From positions 124,001-188,000 of the forward strand of contig CAJNDS010002792.1 in NCBI GenBank assembly GCA_905221605.1: a DNA stretch of 64,000 bases, in the 5' to 3' direction. The DNA comes from Symbiodinium natans. Its lineage: Eukaryota > Sar > Dinophyceae > Suessiales > Symbiodiniaceae. Positions 21,067 through 31,441 of the stretch are shown here, one piece after another (the stretch's first letter is position 1; each line of letters opens with the position of its first letter). The notes below the pieces were generated by a model. It saw only the letters and a list, made by a program, of their open reading frames with translations. It had not been told where the DNA came from and ran no database searches. Position numbers and translations under genes: made by a program.

Positions 21067-22188
21067 AAGACCGCTGCTCCTGGTTTTGGCGCTTCGGGCT
21101 TCACAGGGCTCCAAAAGGGTTCAGGATCTTAGGGTCCAGGGGTTTATGGCTTAGGGTTTCGGGTTTAGATTTAGGGTTTAGGGTTTAGGGTTTCGGGCAA
21201 CGTTTACCTTTGCATTCTGAGGAGGGGGAATTGGGGCAGGTTGCACATAAGATGAAAGGCTATGGTTTATAATAAGGAACCTGGTTTTCTGATTCACTGG
21301 TAAGAACTGGAGGTGCTGCAATTACACCTTGCAGCTCACAAACTGAGGCTGCCTCAGTCGGCAGTTGCCCGAGCTTGTTTGTGTGTGTGTGTGTGGATTT
21401 GGCCTGGTGACCTACTGGTATGGATGAAGAAACTTCGAGTGCCCCCCCCCCCCCCCCCCCCCCGGTATCTTGGGCAATGGAAGTTCAGGAACACAGGGTA
21501 CCCAACCGCCGGAGATGAGCTTTCTTATACAATGCTTTCACTGTCCGTGGGCACGTTGCGGGCTTAGGAGCTTCTGGGGTTAGGGATCAGGGACGCTTTG
21601 GCGTCCCTACACCCTAAACCCGAAGACCCGAGACGACCCTAGATCCTACACGACCCTAGGTCCTACACTCTAAACCCTAAACCCTAACCCTCAACCCCAC
21701 ATCAACCTCAATACTTCAGCTTCCACGCTTCACCAGCGCCTGGTAGGTCTCCCCCCAACGGAACCTGGGAGACCACACATCAGGTGCATCTGCCCGGGTT
21801 TAGGGTTTATAGGGTTAATATAGGGTTCAAGGACTACCAGGGTTTAGAATTTGATTTGAGGGTTTTAGGGTTTTAAGACTTCCGAGCTGGGGTTTTAAGC
21901 GTCAGGGGTTTTAGGGTTCCTTTGGGTTGCAGGTGCCTTTCTCTGGACTAAAACTGAAGTAGATGCTGAATTGCAACCTGTAGGTTGACCCTTTGGAACC
22001 CTCTGAGGCTTGGGAGCCCAGTAACGATGTAAAACTAAGGGGACCTAGGAATAAACAGGGTACCAGTTCTGGGTTTAGTGTGGCTTCTCAGATAAACGAA
22101 CCACCCTCAAGACGCAAAGAAGGCACCATCGGCTGTTGCAGGGTTCGTGAGGGTGCCTGTCCACTCGTCTTGTCAGGAGAATTATCCC

Positions 22189-22294
22189 TGAGGGTCCATG
22201 TACCTCATTATTATGCACTTGGGCCTTAAAGCCCCTAAATATGAGGTACTTCAAGGCCCAAGTCTTCCCGATTCAGGTACACGGACCCTCAGGG
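22189..22294. mobile_element. MITE family B, copy
   Basis: TGAGGGTCCATGTACCTCA at the left, its complement at the right, with the internal ACTTGGGCC / GGCCCAAGT pair. A second family-B relative with CATGGAGCC ends follows at 22436-22545. Confidence 0.75.
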
Positions 22295-22865
22295 TCTCAA
22301 TCCTCTAGGGTTTGGGGTTTAGGGTCTTGGGTGTTGGGGTTTTGGGGGGTTTTAGGGTTCAGGGTTTAGAGCTAGGGTCTGCGGGTACTCCAGCGGCTTG
22401 CAGGATGCCTACGACACCACAGGTTTTTGCAAACCCAAAGGCTCCATGTACCCTTATAGTAGATACTTAGGCCTTAAGGTACCCTTATAGGAACCCCTTT
22501 TATAAGGCCTAGGTATCTACTCTATGGGTACATGGAGCCTTTGGGAAAGGCACAAGCGACTCAAGGTCTTTCAGCGGACATGCTGTTCCGAGGCTCTTGT
22601 CGGAGCTCTGTCAAACTTTCTTGGATGTCTACTCAGGCCGACGTCTGACTTTGTAAGCTTCATTCTTGGGGGGGGGGGGGTACTTACTAGTAAACTGTAA
22701 GTAAATAGAGCAGCCATGCAGTGCAGGGAGGCGTATTGCAGGCGAAAGATACGCCGAGGCGCCATTCGTTGTTGCCGCGGTACATCCGCAGCACAACCAG
22801 GGCGTCTGCGATCATCGCCATCTGGGCAACAGCTGTTAAGGGCTCGGGCTTCTGGAGCTTCGGTA

Positions 22866-22967
22866 GGGGATCCGAAGTATGGGCCCTGGATTTGGGCCCC
22901 TTATTGTACATCCCTTTATGTACACTGTATATAATATGGGCCCATACTTCGGATCCCTATAAACAAG
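22866..22967. mobile_element. MITE family G relative
   Basis: GGGATCCGAAGTATGGGCCC and its exact complement about 60 bp later. TA-rich middle. Strong hairpin. Confidence 0.7.
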
Positions 22968-23387
22968 GGTAAGTGGCCACCATAGGGTTGGAATAATTAC
23001 GAATCGTATTCCCCTATGATCCCCATAATGCTTATACTAGAATAGCCCCCCCCCCCCCCCCCCAAAAAAAAAAAAAAAACGACGATTCTAAGGTCCCTAT
23101 ACTACCTCCCGAAGCTGCTTTGGGCAAGGCTCGGATGTGGGCGTGTCACATGTATGCGTGGCCTTCAAAAGCCTGAAAGCCTGTCCTAGACCCTAAGCCC
23201 CAAAGCCCAAAGCCCAAAGCCCTAAGCCCTAAACAAAGTAGGGTTCACTTCGCTACACCGAGGCCCACGTGGTGGTTTGCTTCTCAGCATGAAGCTTTGG
23301 GATGCTCAGTGGTTGAGATGGGGTCTTACATTTCTAGGTGTTTAGGGTTTAGGGTTTACGGTTTAGGGTTTAGGGTCATAAGGGGAC

Positions 23388-23494
23388 CCTAAGGGTCCAT
23401 GTACCTGAAAAGGGAATACTTGGGCCTTAAAGTACCTCCTATTTCGGGACTTTAGGGCCCAAGTACATAATGATGACGTACATGGAATGTTAGG
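23388..23494. mobile_element. MITE family B, copy
   Basis: Same termini and internal motifs as the other family-B copies. It is directly followed by a MITE-D fragment (23494-23570) and a family-C fragment (about 23607-23680). Confidence 0.65.
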
Positions 23495-23827
23495 GTTACA
23501 AGGGGATCCTACTATTTGGGGGTCTATTTAGGGGTCCCTTATTATCGTAAACCCCCAGAAGAATCGGACAGCTGAAAGAACCAAAAGCACCAAAAGACCC
23601 TTACAACTTCGGATGTTCCCCCTTATACTAACAAGCCTAAGTAAGGATTCTATTTGGGGGGGTGCTATGAGCATCCAACTTAAGATTGACCAAGGCTAGG
23701 ACGTGTGAGAGTTCCTGGGCAGCCCAAACCCGAAAACTGGATCGCGAACCTACACCCTGGGATCAAAGGTTTAGGGTTTAGGGTTTAGGGCTTGTTTTTA
23801 AGGTCATGCCAGAAAAACCGTCTAAAC

Positions 23828-23875
23828 CGCACATCTCAGGTGAGCAGCCTCCGACGAGCCAAACCGCAGCTTCTC
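23828..23875 (-). CDS. Candidate 48-nt exon
   Basis: Minus strand: acceptor TAAGACTTGCCAG, 16 codons (EKLRFGSSEAAHLRCA), donor GTTTAGACGG. In-frame length and good signals. A TTTAGGG tract (23905-24000) lies just beyond. Confidence 0.4.
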
Positions 23876-24521
23876 CTGGCAAGTCTTAAGGCAAGCTGCA
23901 GGGTTTAGAGGTTTAGGGTTTAGGGGTTAGGGGTTTAGGGTTTAGGGTTTTAGAGGTTTAGGGTTTTAGAGGTTTAGGGTTTAGGGCTTTTGGGCTTTAG
24001 GGCTGTGTGTGGGTTACAGTTGCACTCAACCCCCCAACAGAACAACAAGGTACGGGGTTACAATACGAGCTTAGCAGCGTGGTGCAGTTCTTCTAGAGCA
24101 AGGCTCCTAAACCCAAGCTTCTAGGCAGGGCTGTAGGGTTTTTTCGGGGATGTTATTCTAGGCCTGTAGGGCAGGGAGGTCGTTTTTAGGGCAGAGTTTT
24201 TGTTGGAAAGTCGGAGCTTTGACGGCCTGTGTCCTCCACCCTAACCGCTAGCTTGGGGGACTCGTCTCTATGGGGTAGGATCATCCTGAACCCAAGAACC
24301 TTCGGTTGGGGTTTGGGTTTGGGGTTTAGGGTTTTTGGGTTTCGGGTCCCCTTGACAACCCTAAACACCTAACCCTGAGCCCTAAAGCCGTCTGTCAAAA
24401 CCCCCCAAAAAGCCTCAGGCATCTACTGCCCCAAGCAGCCCAAAGCCGAAAGCCCCCAGTTTCAGAGTCGAAGGGAGGAACCCTTATTGGACTATAATTG
24501 CCCTTGAACTACTAAGTCCTA

Positions 24522-24641
24522 CAGGGTGGGGCCCCCTAGTTATAAGTAGAGTTATAAGGGCCCTAAATTGGGTTATAAGGACCCTAAGTTAGGTCATAAG
24601 TCCCTTAACTACAGTTAGTATAGTAAGGGGGCCCCACCCTG
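24522..24641 (-). mobile_element. MITE family A, copy 5
   Basis: Full 120 bp, reverse orientation, TA on both flanks, nearly identical to the other copies. Confidence 0.85.
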
Positions 24642-25094
24642 TAGTCCAAGCAACCTAAACTAAACCGCTTCCTTGTTGGGGTCATATTGAAGATCATCAC
24701 TTTTATCCCTTTATGTTGGACCCTGTTTAGTAGGGGGGGGGGGGGCCTCTTTAAAGTCAAATTGGCCGAATTATTCAGGATCCCCTGACTGTTTGGAGGG
24801 TCCTCTTTCAAGTCAAACCGTCCGGGCGCCGTAACAAAAATCCACGCGGCGCGCATTTAAAACTCCGCCCTATTAAAATCACATAAGCCCCCGGGGCCGT
24901 GTAATCAGGATCCCATCCACGCCTCGACTGTTCAGGGGGGGCCCTACACATTAAAGAGGGTCCAACATTATTGGGAATTTTGTAGGACAAACATGTAAAA
25001 TTATGACCAACAAGGACCCAGCAAAGGGTTATACCCTGAACCCGAAACCCCAAAACCCTGCATTTAAAGGGTTTGGGGTAACAGAGTTTGTGGT

Positions 25095-25160
25095 TCAGGG
25101 AGCCTCCGCGCCCGGGGCCGTAATGCCCAGCACGCGATCTCGCTGGATCTTACTCTGCTC
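25095..25160 (-). CDS. Candidate terminal exon with stop
   Basis: Minus strand: acceptor CTCTGACTCCACAG, 21 codons (EQSKIQRDRVLGITAPGAEA ...), then TGA. The charged start and Ala/Pro end suit a C-terminus. It would close the gene formed by exons at 26.6-29.9 kb. The plus strand is also open, so moderate support. Confidence 0.45.
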   Translation of the reverse strand, partial: EQSKIQRDRVLGITAPGAEAP

Positions 25161-25403
25161 CTGTGGAGTCAGAGGGCTCCCAAACCCTAAACCCTGAACC
25201 CTGAACCCTGCACTCTAAACCCTGAACCGTAAACCCTGAACCCTGAGTCTTGAAACCTAAACCCTGAACCCTGAACCCTGAACCCTAAACCCTGGACTGT
25301 AAACTCTGGCCTCAATCGCCTGCCTGGACCTTGACGACATGAGGTTGAGAAACTCTAAAACCCCAAACCCTAAACCCTGTTCGGCTAAGGCCTGGTGTTT
25401 TTC

Positions 25404-25515
25404 TAGACCCAAGAGTATCCTAGGCATGAAAAGGGTGACCGTTTTTTGTAGAGGGGCTTGCAAGGGAACCCAAGCCATGAAAAACAGGAATAAGGGCCTA
25501 CTTTGGCTCCTAGTA
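25404..25515. mobile_element. MITE family E, copy
   Basis: Left end CTAGACCCAAGAGTATCCTAGG, right end GGGCCTACTTTGGCTCCTAG. Related copies at 34890-35003, 40110-40221, 60614-60736 and 61003-61127. Confidence 0.6.
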
Positions 25516-25896
25516 ACCCTAAACCCTAAACCCTAAACGCTAAACCCTAAACCCCAAACCTTATTCTGGGTCCTAGATTTGAGACGCGCCCCGCACTGGG
25601 CGGGTGCCCGGTTGGGGGGGGCATCGATTTTGGGTTTGGAGCCTGCGGGTTTAATAGGTTTATAAAGGGTTTGGGGTTTGGAGTCTTTTTTTGTGGGGGG
25701 GGGGGTCTAGGTTTAGGGATGCTTACCTGCGCCACCATACACTACAAAAAGGGCACAACAAAACCATAATGGTGAACCCCCCCCCCCCCCCCCCCCCCCC
25801 TCGCTCCTACATAGTAGGTTTTTTCTCGCCGCAGCTCAGACAAACTAGGTACTATTAAAGCCTCCAATAATAGGGTAAACATAAGACGAAATCCCA

Positions 25897-26187
25897 ATGT
25901 CCAAGCTGCTTCGGAGCCCTAGGCGAATAACCATGGGAAGCTCCGAAAGCTGCAACTCCTACTCCCTGAGAGCCGATATCCTCGCTTCACACCCCCAAAT
26001 TCCGGCCGGATTCAAGTTCATGGCCAAAAGCCTAAACCCTAAACCCGAAACCTCTAAACCCCAAAGACCCCATGTAAACCCTATAACCCTACAAACCCCA
26101 AAGTCCTCGCTGATGGCCGTCAGCACCTTCACTCAACACAAGAACTGCAGTTTTTGTCAGGGTTCAGGTTGGGATGTTCCCCCTTAG
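25897..26187 (+). other. Unassigned 96-codon open frame
   Basis: Mostly unique sequence with an ATG start and an open frame, but its middle runs through CCCTAAA-like words (26034-26105). The first 45 codons (SESCNSYSLRADILASHPQ) look plausible, and the last part overlaps the start of a family-C MITE. At most it holds a short exon. Confidence 0.2.
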
Positions 26188-26267
26188 ACTAACAGTCCTC
26201 GATCAGTATAGTAAACCCCGATTATAATCCCCGTTGAGAACTGTTAGTATAAGGGTGAACATCCCGA
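26171..26267. mobile_element. MITE family C, copy
   Basis: TGGGATGTTCCCCCTTAGAC at the left and TAAGGGTGAACATCCC at the right, with ACTAACAGTCCT / GAACTGTTAGTA inside. Confidence 0.7.
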
Positions 26268-26432
26268 GGTTCAGGGCATTAGAGAAGAGCCCAACAAATC
26301 CGCCAGGTTGTGGGTAGGGGAGCGAGGGGACATGTACTGGAGTTGACGGCTGGCCCTAAACCCTGAACCCTAAACCCTAAACCCTCAACTCCTGAACCCT
26401 AAACCCTAAACCCTAAACCCTAAACCCTAAAC

Positions 26433-26449
26433 CGGCGGCGGATGTCTGA
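26433..26449 (-). CDS. Possible 17-nt micro-exon
   Basis: Between CCCTAAACTCTTGCAG and GTTTAGGG on the minus strand lie only 17 unique bases. The spacing between convergent telomeric tracts is far shorter than usual. It may be a micro-exon or just a non-coding spacer. Confidence 0.2.
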
Positions 26450-26581
26450 CTGCAAGAGTTTAGGGTTTCGGGTTCCGGGCGTGGACGGGTCATCCCCCGA
26501 CACCCAAACGCTCTCAGCACAACTCGCGCCGAGATTGTTTTCGGTTTTGAGCCTTCACGGCTTCACATGGCCTCTGATTAC

Positions 26582-26619
26582 GGAATGCCCTCAAAGCCTT
26601 GCACTCCACAAGCTCGGTC
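26582..26619 (-). CDS. Candidate 38-nt exon
   Basis: Minus strand acceptor CGGCCTAG, donor GTAATC, reading TELVECKALRAF. The open frame continues further (to about 26515), so a longer exon is possible. A plus-strand frame is also open with a GTAAAAC donor at 26629. Confidence 0.3.
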
Positions 26620-27101
26620 CTAGGCCGAGGTAAAACCCTAAACTCGAAACTCTTAAACACTCAGCTTTTATGCCCAAAACCGTCTTCCCCAAATCCCGAG
26701 AACCCTGGATACGCTTAAGCCTTTCTGCCAAGACAGGCTGAAGCCCTGAATTGTTAGAGGTTCAGAGGATTCTTAAGGGAGGGGGCTAGGTACCTAGGGA
26801 ACAAACCCTAAACCCTAAACCCTAAACCCTAAACCCTAAACCTGGGAAGCCTTAGGGTGTAGCAGGGTTGCATACCCCCTCGAAAGCCCCTCCCCTAAGA
26901 ACCCTGCAAGAGGTTGAGGATTTAGGGGTCTTGCAACGGCACAGCTTCCAATCATGGGATCTGTGCAGTGTGACCAAGACTCTCTTGAAACATATAACCC
27001 CTCTTCAACCCAAAAAGGTGAAACCAACAAAGAACACAATACCGGGCAGCCAAGGAATCATACCATAATAAGGGCACCCTTTTTGGGGTTGGTAAAGGCT
27101 A

Positions 27102-27221
27102 CAGGGTGGGGCCCCCTTACTATACTAACTGTAGTTAAGGGACTTATAACCTAACTTCGGGTCCTTATAACCCAATTTAGGGCCCTCATAACTCTACTTA
27201 TGACTAGGGGGCCCCACCCTG
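27102..27221 (+). mobile_element. MITE family A, copy 6
   Basis: Full 120 bp with TA flanks and a few substitutions in the middle. Confidence 0.85.
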
Positions 27222-27235
27222 TACAACTGGGCTAC

Positions 27236-27304
27236 CCAGCCTCGCGGAAGACGGTATCATGCTTCCACCGGAGACGCGAGTAGGAGTGGCAGAGGCAAGC
27301 GATC
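27236..27304 (-). CDS. Candidate exon, helical-repeat-like
   Basis: Minus strand acceptor GGGGTCCAAG, donor GTAGCC, 69 nt. It reads IACLCHSYSRLRWKHDTVFR. The pattern (small/hydrophobic, then YSRLRW, then D..F) resembles one unit of the helical repeats in RAP/HPR organellar RNA-binding proteins, which are expanded in Apicomplexa. That is a pattern match by eye on one repeat, so only a hint. Confidence 0.45.
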
Positions 27305-27429
27305 CTTGGACCCCAAGGGTTTAGGGTTTAGGGTTTAGGGTTTAGGGTTTAGGGTTTAGGGTTTAGGGTTTAGGGTTTAGGAGTATTTAGGGGCTAGGAT
27401 TGAGGGTTTCGGGTTTCGGATTTAGGCTT

Positions 27430-27535
27430 CAGGCTTCCTGGTGCTTAAGGAGCGTGGGGTTTAGGGTTTAGGGTTTAGGGTTTAGGGTTTAGGATTTAGG
27501 ATTAGGGTTTACGGACCACAGGCTTCCTGGTGCTT
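27430..27535. repeat. TTTAGGG tract flanked by perfect 17-bp direct repeat
   Basis: CAGGCTTCCTGGTGCTT occurs at 27430-27446 and 27519-27535 and brackets a TTTAGGG tract (27457-27510). Confidence 0.85.
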
Positions 27536-27538
27536 CAA

Positions 27539-27645
27539 CCCAAAGGATCCATGTACCTATATAGTACAGACTTGGGCCCTAGAGATACGATATAGGAACC
27601 CCTTGAAGGCCTAAGTATATACTATACAGGTACATGGATCCTTAG
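27539..27645. mobile_element. MITE family B, copy with ATGTACCTATATAG ends
   Basis: GGATCCATGTACCTATATAG and its complement, about 107 bp. Same sub-family as 29138-29243. Confidence 0.7.
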
Positions 27646-27692
27646 GGCTAGAAGGGTCGTTCTCCCTAAACCCTAAACCCTAAACCCTAAAC

Positions 27693-27720
27693 CTGGGGAG
27701 CCTTGAGTACACGAAGTGCT
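27693..27720 (-). CDS. Possible 28-nt exon
   Basis: Minus strand: CAACCTTCCCCGCAG acceptor and CCCAG|GTTTAGGG donor. One frame gives EHFVYSRLP. Very short, but both junctions are strong. Confidence 0.3.
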
Positions 27721-28304
27721 CTGCGGGGAAGGTTGCGATGCAAGGAGGCCCCCTAAGCCCTCGGAGCCAGACAAGCCCTCCAAGACTTAGGGTTTAGGGT
27801 TTAGGGTTTAAGGTTTAGAGTTTAGGCTTTAGGGTCACTATTCAGTTTCCCCAACCCCTGAATGACCCAAACCACTAAGGCCCCGGAAAACCCCTAAGGT
27901 CAAAAAACAAAACCCAAATCACAAGTACCTGAAACTCACCCAAAGCCCCAAGGGGCCCCAAACCAAAGAGACCTTGAAATCAAGGCCCCTGAGCCTTAAA
28001 CCCCAAACCCTAAACCCTAAACCCTAAACCCTAAAACTCAAGGGAGTCATACTCGGACCCCTAAGACGTACCCCTAAGATGTTCTCTTAGTATACTCCTA
28101 ATATGGCCCTTCTATTGCCTTAGAGGATCTTGAATAAGAAAGGGTCCACAAACCCAACCGTGCAACCTTAGGGGTCCAAGGCGAAATCCCATGAAAACGC
28201 TAATCCCTAAAACCCTAAACCCTAAACCCTAAACCCCAAACCCTTAACCCTAAACCCCAAACCCGAAACCCTAAACCCCAAACCCCAAACCCTGAACCCT
28301 AAAC

Positions 28305-28395
28305 CCTCATCCCCTGAAGCTGTTTCATAGACCCAAGCGGCTGCCGCGGCTCGAACTCCAGAATCCGAGGGTGCAGCCTCCGTAGGGCAGGGCCA
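28305..28395 (-). CDS. Candidate internal exon
   Basis: Minus strand acceptor ATCGCTTAAAG, donor GTTTAGGG, 91 nt. It contains SGVRAAAAAWVYETASGDE. Alanine-rich helix followed by an acidic end. Flanked by tracts at 28205-28304 and 28411-28470. Confidence 0.4.
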
Positions 28396-28587
28396 CTTTA
28401 AGCGATTTCGGGTTTAGGGTTTGGGGTTTAGGGCTTGGGGTTTAGGATTTGGGGTTTCGGGTTTGGGGTTTGTGGTTTGCATTTGCTTCCGGTAAAGCTT
28501 GAGACTTTCAACCACGCCTTCACGGCCAAAGACAGACCCTGCACTCCAACTCCCCTCGTCCTGCAACTACCCGTGGTGTTCCAACAA

Positions 28588-28945
28588 GGGATACGCTGGG
28601 AAGTCGACGTCAAGAAGCAAAGGTCCTCACAACCCCGAACGCTGAACCCTAAGCTACTACCCTAAACCTTAAACCCTAAACCTTCAACCCTAAACCTTAA
28701 AAACCTAAACCCTACACCCTATACCGCAGTGTCCAAGGTAACGAGGGGTACACTGGGAAGTCGACGTCAAGAAGCGAAGGTCCTCACAACCCAGAGCACT
28801 GAACCCTAAGCTACTACCCTAAACCCTAAACCCTACACCCTACACCCTAAACCGCAGTGTCCAAGGTAATAAGGGATACACTGGGAAGTCGACGTCAAGA
28901 AGCGAAGGTCCTCACAACCCAGAACGCTGAACCCTAAGCTATTAT
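28588..28945. repeat. Tandem triplication of a putative acceptor + exon block
   Basis: A block containing CTGGGAAGTCGACGTCAAGA occurs three times (starting near 28596, 28757 and 28880), each followed by AGGTCCTCACAACCC and telomeric words. On the minus strand every copy offers the same acceptor (GTCGACTTCCCAG) followed by a different short open segment and a GT-containing telomeric donor. It may be duplicated alternative exons or simple satellite growth. Confidence 0.6.
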
Positions 28946-29137
28946 CCAGGTAACTGCTCTGCCTCGGTAGCACCCCTGGCACAGTATCAGTATCTTCTGC
29001 AGACGGTGAGATTCCAGGATTGTTTTGCGCTTGTTGGGGATTCAGGGATTCAGGGTTTAGGGATTAGGGTCAGCAAGCAGCCAGTCCCACGCGGCAAGTC
29101 GACTGCGACGAATTCTAGACACCTCGCCTTCGAACTC

Positions 29138-29243
29138 TAAGGGTCCGTGTACCTATATAGTACATACTTGGGCCTTAAAGGGGTTCCTATATAGTAGCTG
29201 TAGGGCGAAAATATATACTATATAGGTACATGGACCCTGAGGG
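29138..29243. mobile_element. MITE family B, copy
   Basis: GGTCCGTGTACCTATATAGT faces its complement. It is followed by unique sequence with no exon support. Confidence 0.7.
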
Positions 29244-29551
29244 GAACTCCCGAACAGGCGCGCTTCCATGAGTGGACGTCGAAGCAGTCGGTGATGCGAT
29301 GTGTTTCTCTGCCACCCCTGCACCCCCTCAACTCCTTCTCATGTAGCTCGGTCAGTTGAGTGCATCAGTGTCTTTGTATAAACACCTACTACCCTAAACC
29401 CTAAACCCTAAACCCTAAACCCTAAACCCATAAAAGGTAAGTAGCCGCCCAAAGGGACCTATTCAGGGCCCAGGTAAACACATCAAGTCGACAACCTCTG
29501 AATATCGAGAATCCCAAGTATTTGGGTTTAGGGTTTAGCTTCTAGGGTCTA

Positions 29552-29698
29552 GGGTATCTCAAATGACTCTGATTATATCTCTACGTGGAAGCCCTTTTGA
29601 CTTAGCAACTTGGGTTAGTCATTGGGTTCTGGAATTATCAGAGGGATTTCCTAGGGGATACGAAGTAGACTTACTAAGTCAAAGGGGCTTCCAAGTAA
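29552..29698. mobile_element. MITE family J
   Basis: CGTGGAAGCCCTTTTGACTT and its near-complement AAGTCAAAGGGGCTTCCAAG form inverted ends about 145 bp apart. Single copy in this window. Confidence 0.6.
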
Positions 29699-29891
29699 CG
29701 CTAAACCCTAGACCCTAAACCCTGAACCCTAAATCCTAAACCTTAAACCCTACACCCCAAACCTAGCCCCTAAGCCCTAGTTAAACCTCTCAGCCATGAT
29801 ATAAAAGGTGTAGGGCTTCATCCAGGCAAACCCTAAACCCTAAACCCTAAACCCTAAAAAAACCCTAAACCCTAAACCCTAAACCCTAAAC

Positions 29892-29979
29892 TCCCCGAGC
29901 CCCGCCATCTGGGCCTCTCTCGGCCGAACTTCCGAAGGATCACTTCGTTGTTCTGCATGGAAAACCGGGCCATGCTCTC
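29892..29979 (-). CDS. Candidate internal exon, well supported
   Basis: Minus strand acceptor AACCCTTCCGAG, donor GTTTAGGG. The 88-nt exon reads MARFSMQNNEVILRKFGRER after two residues. The mix of charged and aromatic residues looks genuine. It may begin a gene continuing through 28.3, 27.7, 27.2, 26.6 and 25.1 kb. Confidence 0.5.
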
Positions 29980-30248
29980 CTCGGAAGGGTTTAGGGTTTA
30001 GGGTTTAGGGTTTAGGGTTTAGGGTTTAGGGTTTAGGGTTTTGGGTTTAGGGTTTGGGGTTTCGGGTGGTTTAGATTTCAGGGTTTTTCTGGTCGCTCCT
30101 CTGGAATATGGTCCCTCTTGGGGGGGGGGGGGGGGGGGAGTCCTTATTACAAGGAGGCCACTATAGACTTTTATTCCGGGAACCCAAGCAGGCATAGTCA
30201 TTTATGTACAATGGTCCGGGGTTTGACTGTAGAGGTTTGTTGTTTCAG

Positions 30249-30386
30249 AGGATGTCATATCTCTGGTTCAAGCCATCCCACCCTGAAAAGTGCCTCTTCC
30301 TACACGACGAGAGAGTCTACGACAAACTTAAGCACCTGATATTGATAACCAACCCTGTTAATATGCCTCGTGCAATACGCGAATAA
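30249..30386 (+). CDS. Candidate plus-strand exon in unique DNA
   Basis: It follows TTTGTTGTTTCAG and is open for 45 codons to TAA, reading MSYLWFKPSHPEKCLFLHDE then a Lys/Leu-rich part. The whole interval 30140-30595 is free of telomeric and MITE repeats, which is unusual here. A second plus frame (30370-30594) is open with a Gln/Lys start. No family is recognised. Confidence 0.35.
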   Translation, partial: RMSYLWFKPSHPEKCLFLHDERVYDKLKHLILITNPVNMPRAIRE

Positions 30387-30797
30387 CAAAAACATACATA
30401 CGTTACTGGTGCAAGCATGCCCCAAAATAGGGGCACACCAAGCTAAGAACAAGAGTATCCTTGTTGGCGCAACGGGGCTTGTAAGGAGCATAAGCATAAG
30501 AGGCTGCCAACATGTGGGCCTAAATGACACTCCCAGCCCGAGAGCTAACAGACATCGGACTATCGAACTGATCGATGGTGACGTCCGAGCTTAGCGCGGG
30601 TGGGTTGAGGTTTAGGGCTTAGGGTTCAGGGTTTAGGGCTCAGGGGTTTGGATTCAGGGTTCAGGGTTGCGGGACTTGGGGTTTGGGTTTACGGTTCAAG
30701 GTGGAGGGGCATTCTCGAATATTGAGGGCTTTAGGGCTTCTCTTGTTCGGCATGGCGTGCTCTGCATCCTGGCTCCGAAGCAGCATGCATGGCACTG

Positions 30798-30880
30798 AAA
30801 CCCTAAGAACCCTAAGAACCCTAAGAACCCTAAGAACCCTAAGAACCCTAAGAACCCTAAGAACCTTAAGAGCCCTAAAC
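30798..30880 (+). repeat. CCCTAAGAA 9-mer tandem array
   Basis: About nine copies of a nonamer, evidently a lengthened telomeric unit. Confidence 0.9.
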
Positions 30881-30959
30881 CCTAAACCCTAAGAACCCTA
30901 AACCCTAATGTTGTCATGAGACGAAGGATCCTGCAAAGCCCACGGTGCATTAGACATCT

Positions 30960-31080
30960 TGCCCCCCTCCCCCCCCCCCCCCCCCCCGAGACGTAGATCG
31001 TTTTTGAGACTGAGAACTGTGTAAGCCCCCTCCCCCTCGACCCCCCCCCCCCCCAGCAAAAAAAAAAAAACTAAATCAAA
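30960..31080 (+). repeat. C and A homopolymers
   Basis: Two C-rich runs (about 30964-30987 and 31040-31053) and an A run (about 31059-31070). The AT-rich 31080-31290 has one minus open frame of 72 codons, with no family and probably not coding. Confidence 0.7.
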
Positions 31081-31395
31081 CTAAATAATACACATTAAAA
31101 AAGAAAGAACAACAAAATGGAAAAAAAACATCAAATAAGAGCTGCAATTTGGGGGAGGTCTAAGTCTAGGTAGCCTGAATTCTATCAAGCTGCGATGATG
31201 GCGAGCATGCTGCTGGTGGGAAAGACAATCCGCAAGCTGGAAGGGCCATCCCTGACGAGGATCCAAAATCCAAAAAGTAGAGCCCCCAAATAGTACCATA
31301 AACCCTAAACCCTAAACCCTAAACCCTAAACCACTATTGGGTCATTCTTGAGGAACCCTTAAGGGGACCTACTTTTTGAATCCTCCCAGGGTCAC

Positions 31396-31441
31396 CGAGG
31401 TGAGGACCATTCGGGCTTATCCGGGGTGCCTTCGGCATGTT
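31396..31441 (-). CDS. Candidate 46-nt exon
   Basis: Minus strand with a textbook acceptor (CTACATTCTCCCCAG) and donor (CTCG|GTGACC). Reads NMPKAPRISPNGPHL. Flanked by tracts at 31298-31333 and 31469-31508. Confidence 0.45.

Noticed and set aside
28588-28945. CRISPR array
   Set aside because: Three spaced direct repeats exist, but spacers are telomeric and unequal, the sequence is clearly eukaryotic and no cas genes are present.
30249-30594. Mitochondrial DNA fragment in the nucleus
   Set aside because: The repeat-free AT-balanced stretch suggested it, but I could not recognise cytochrome or rRNA pieces in it.
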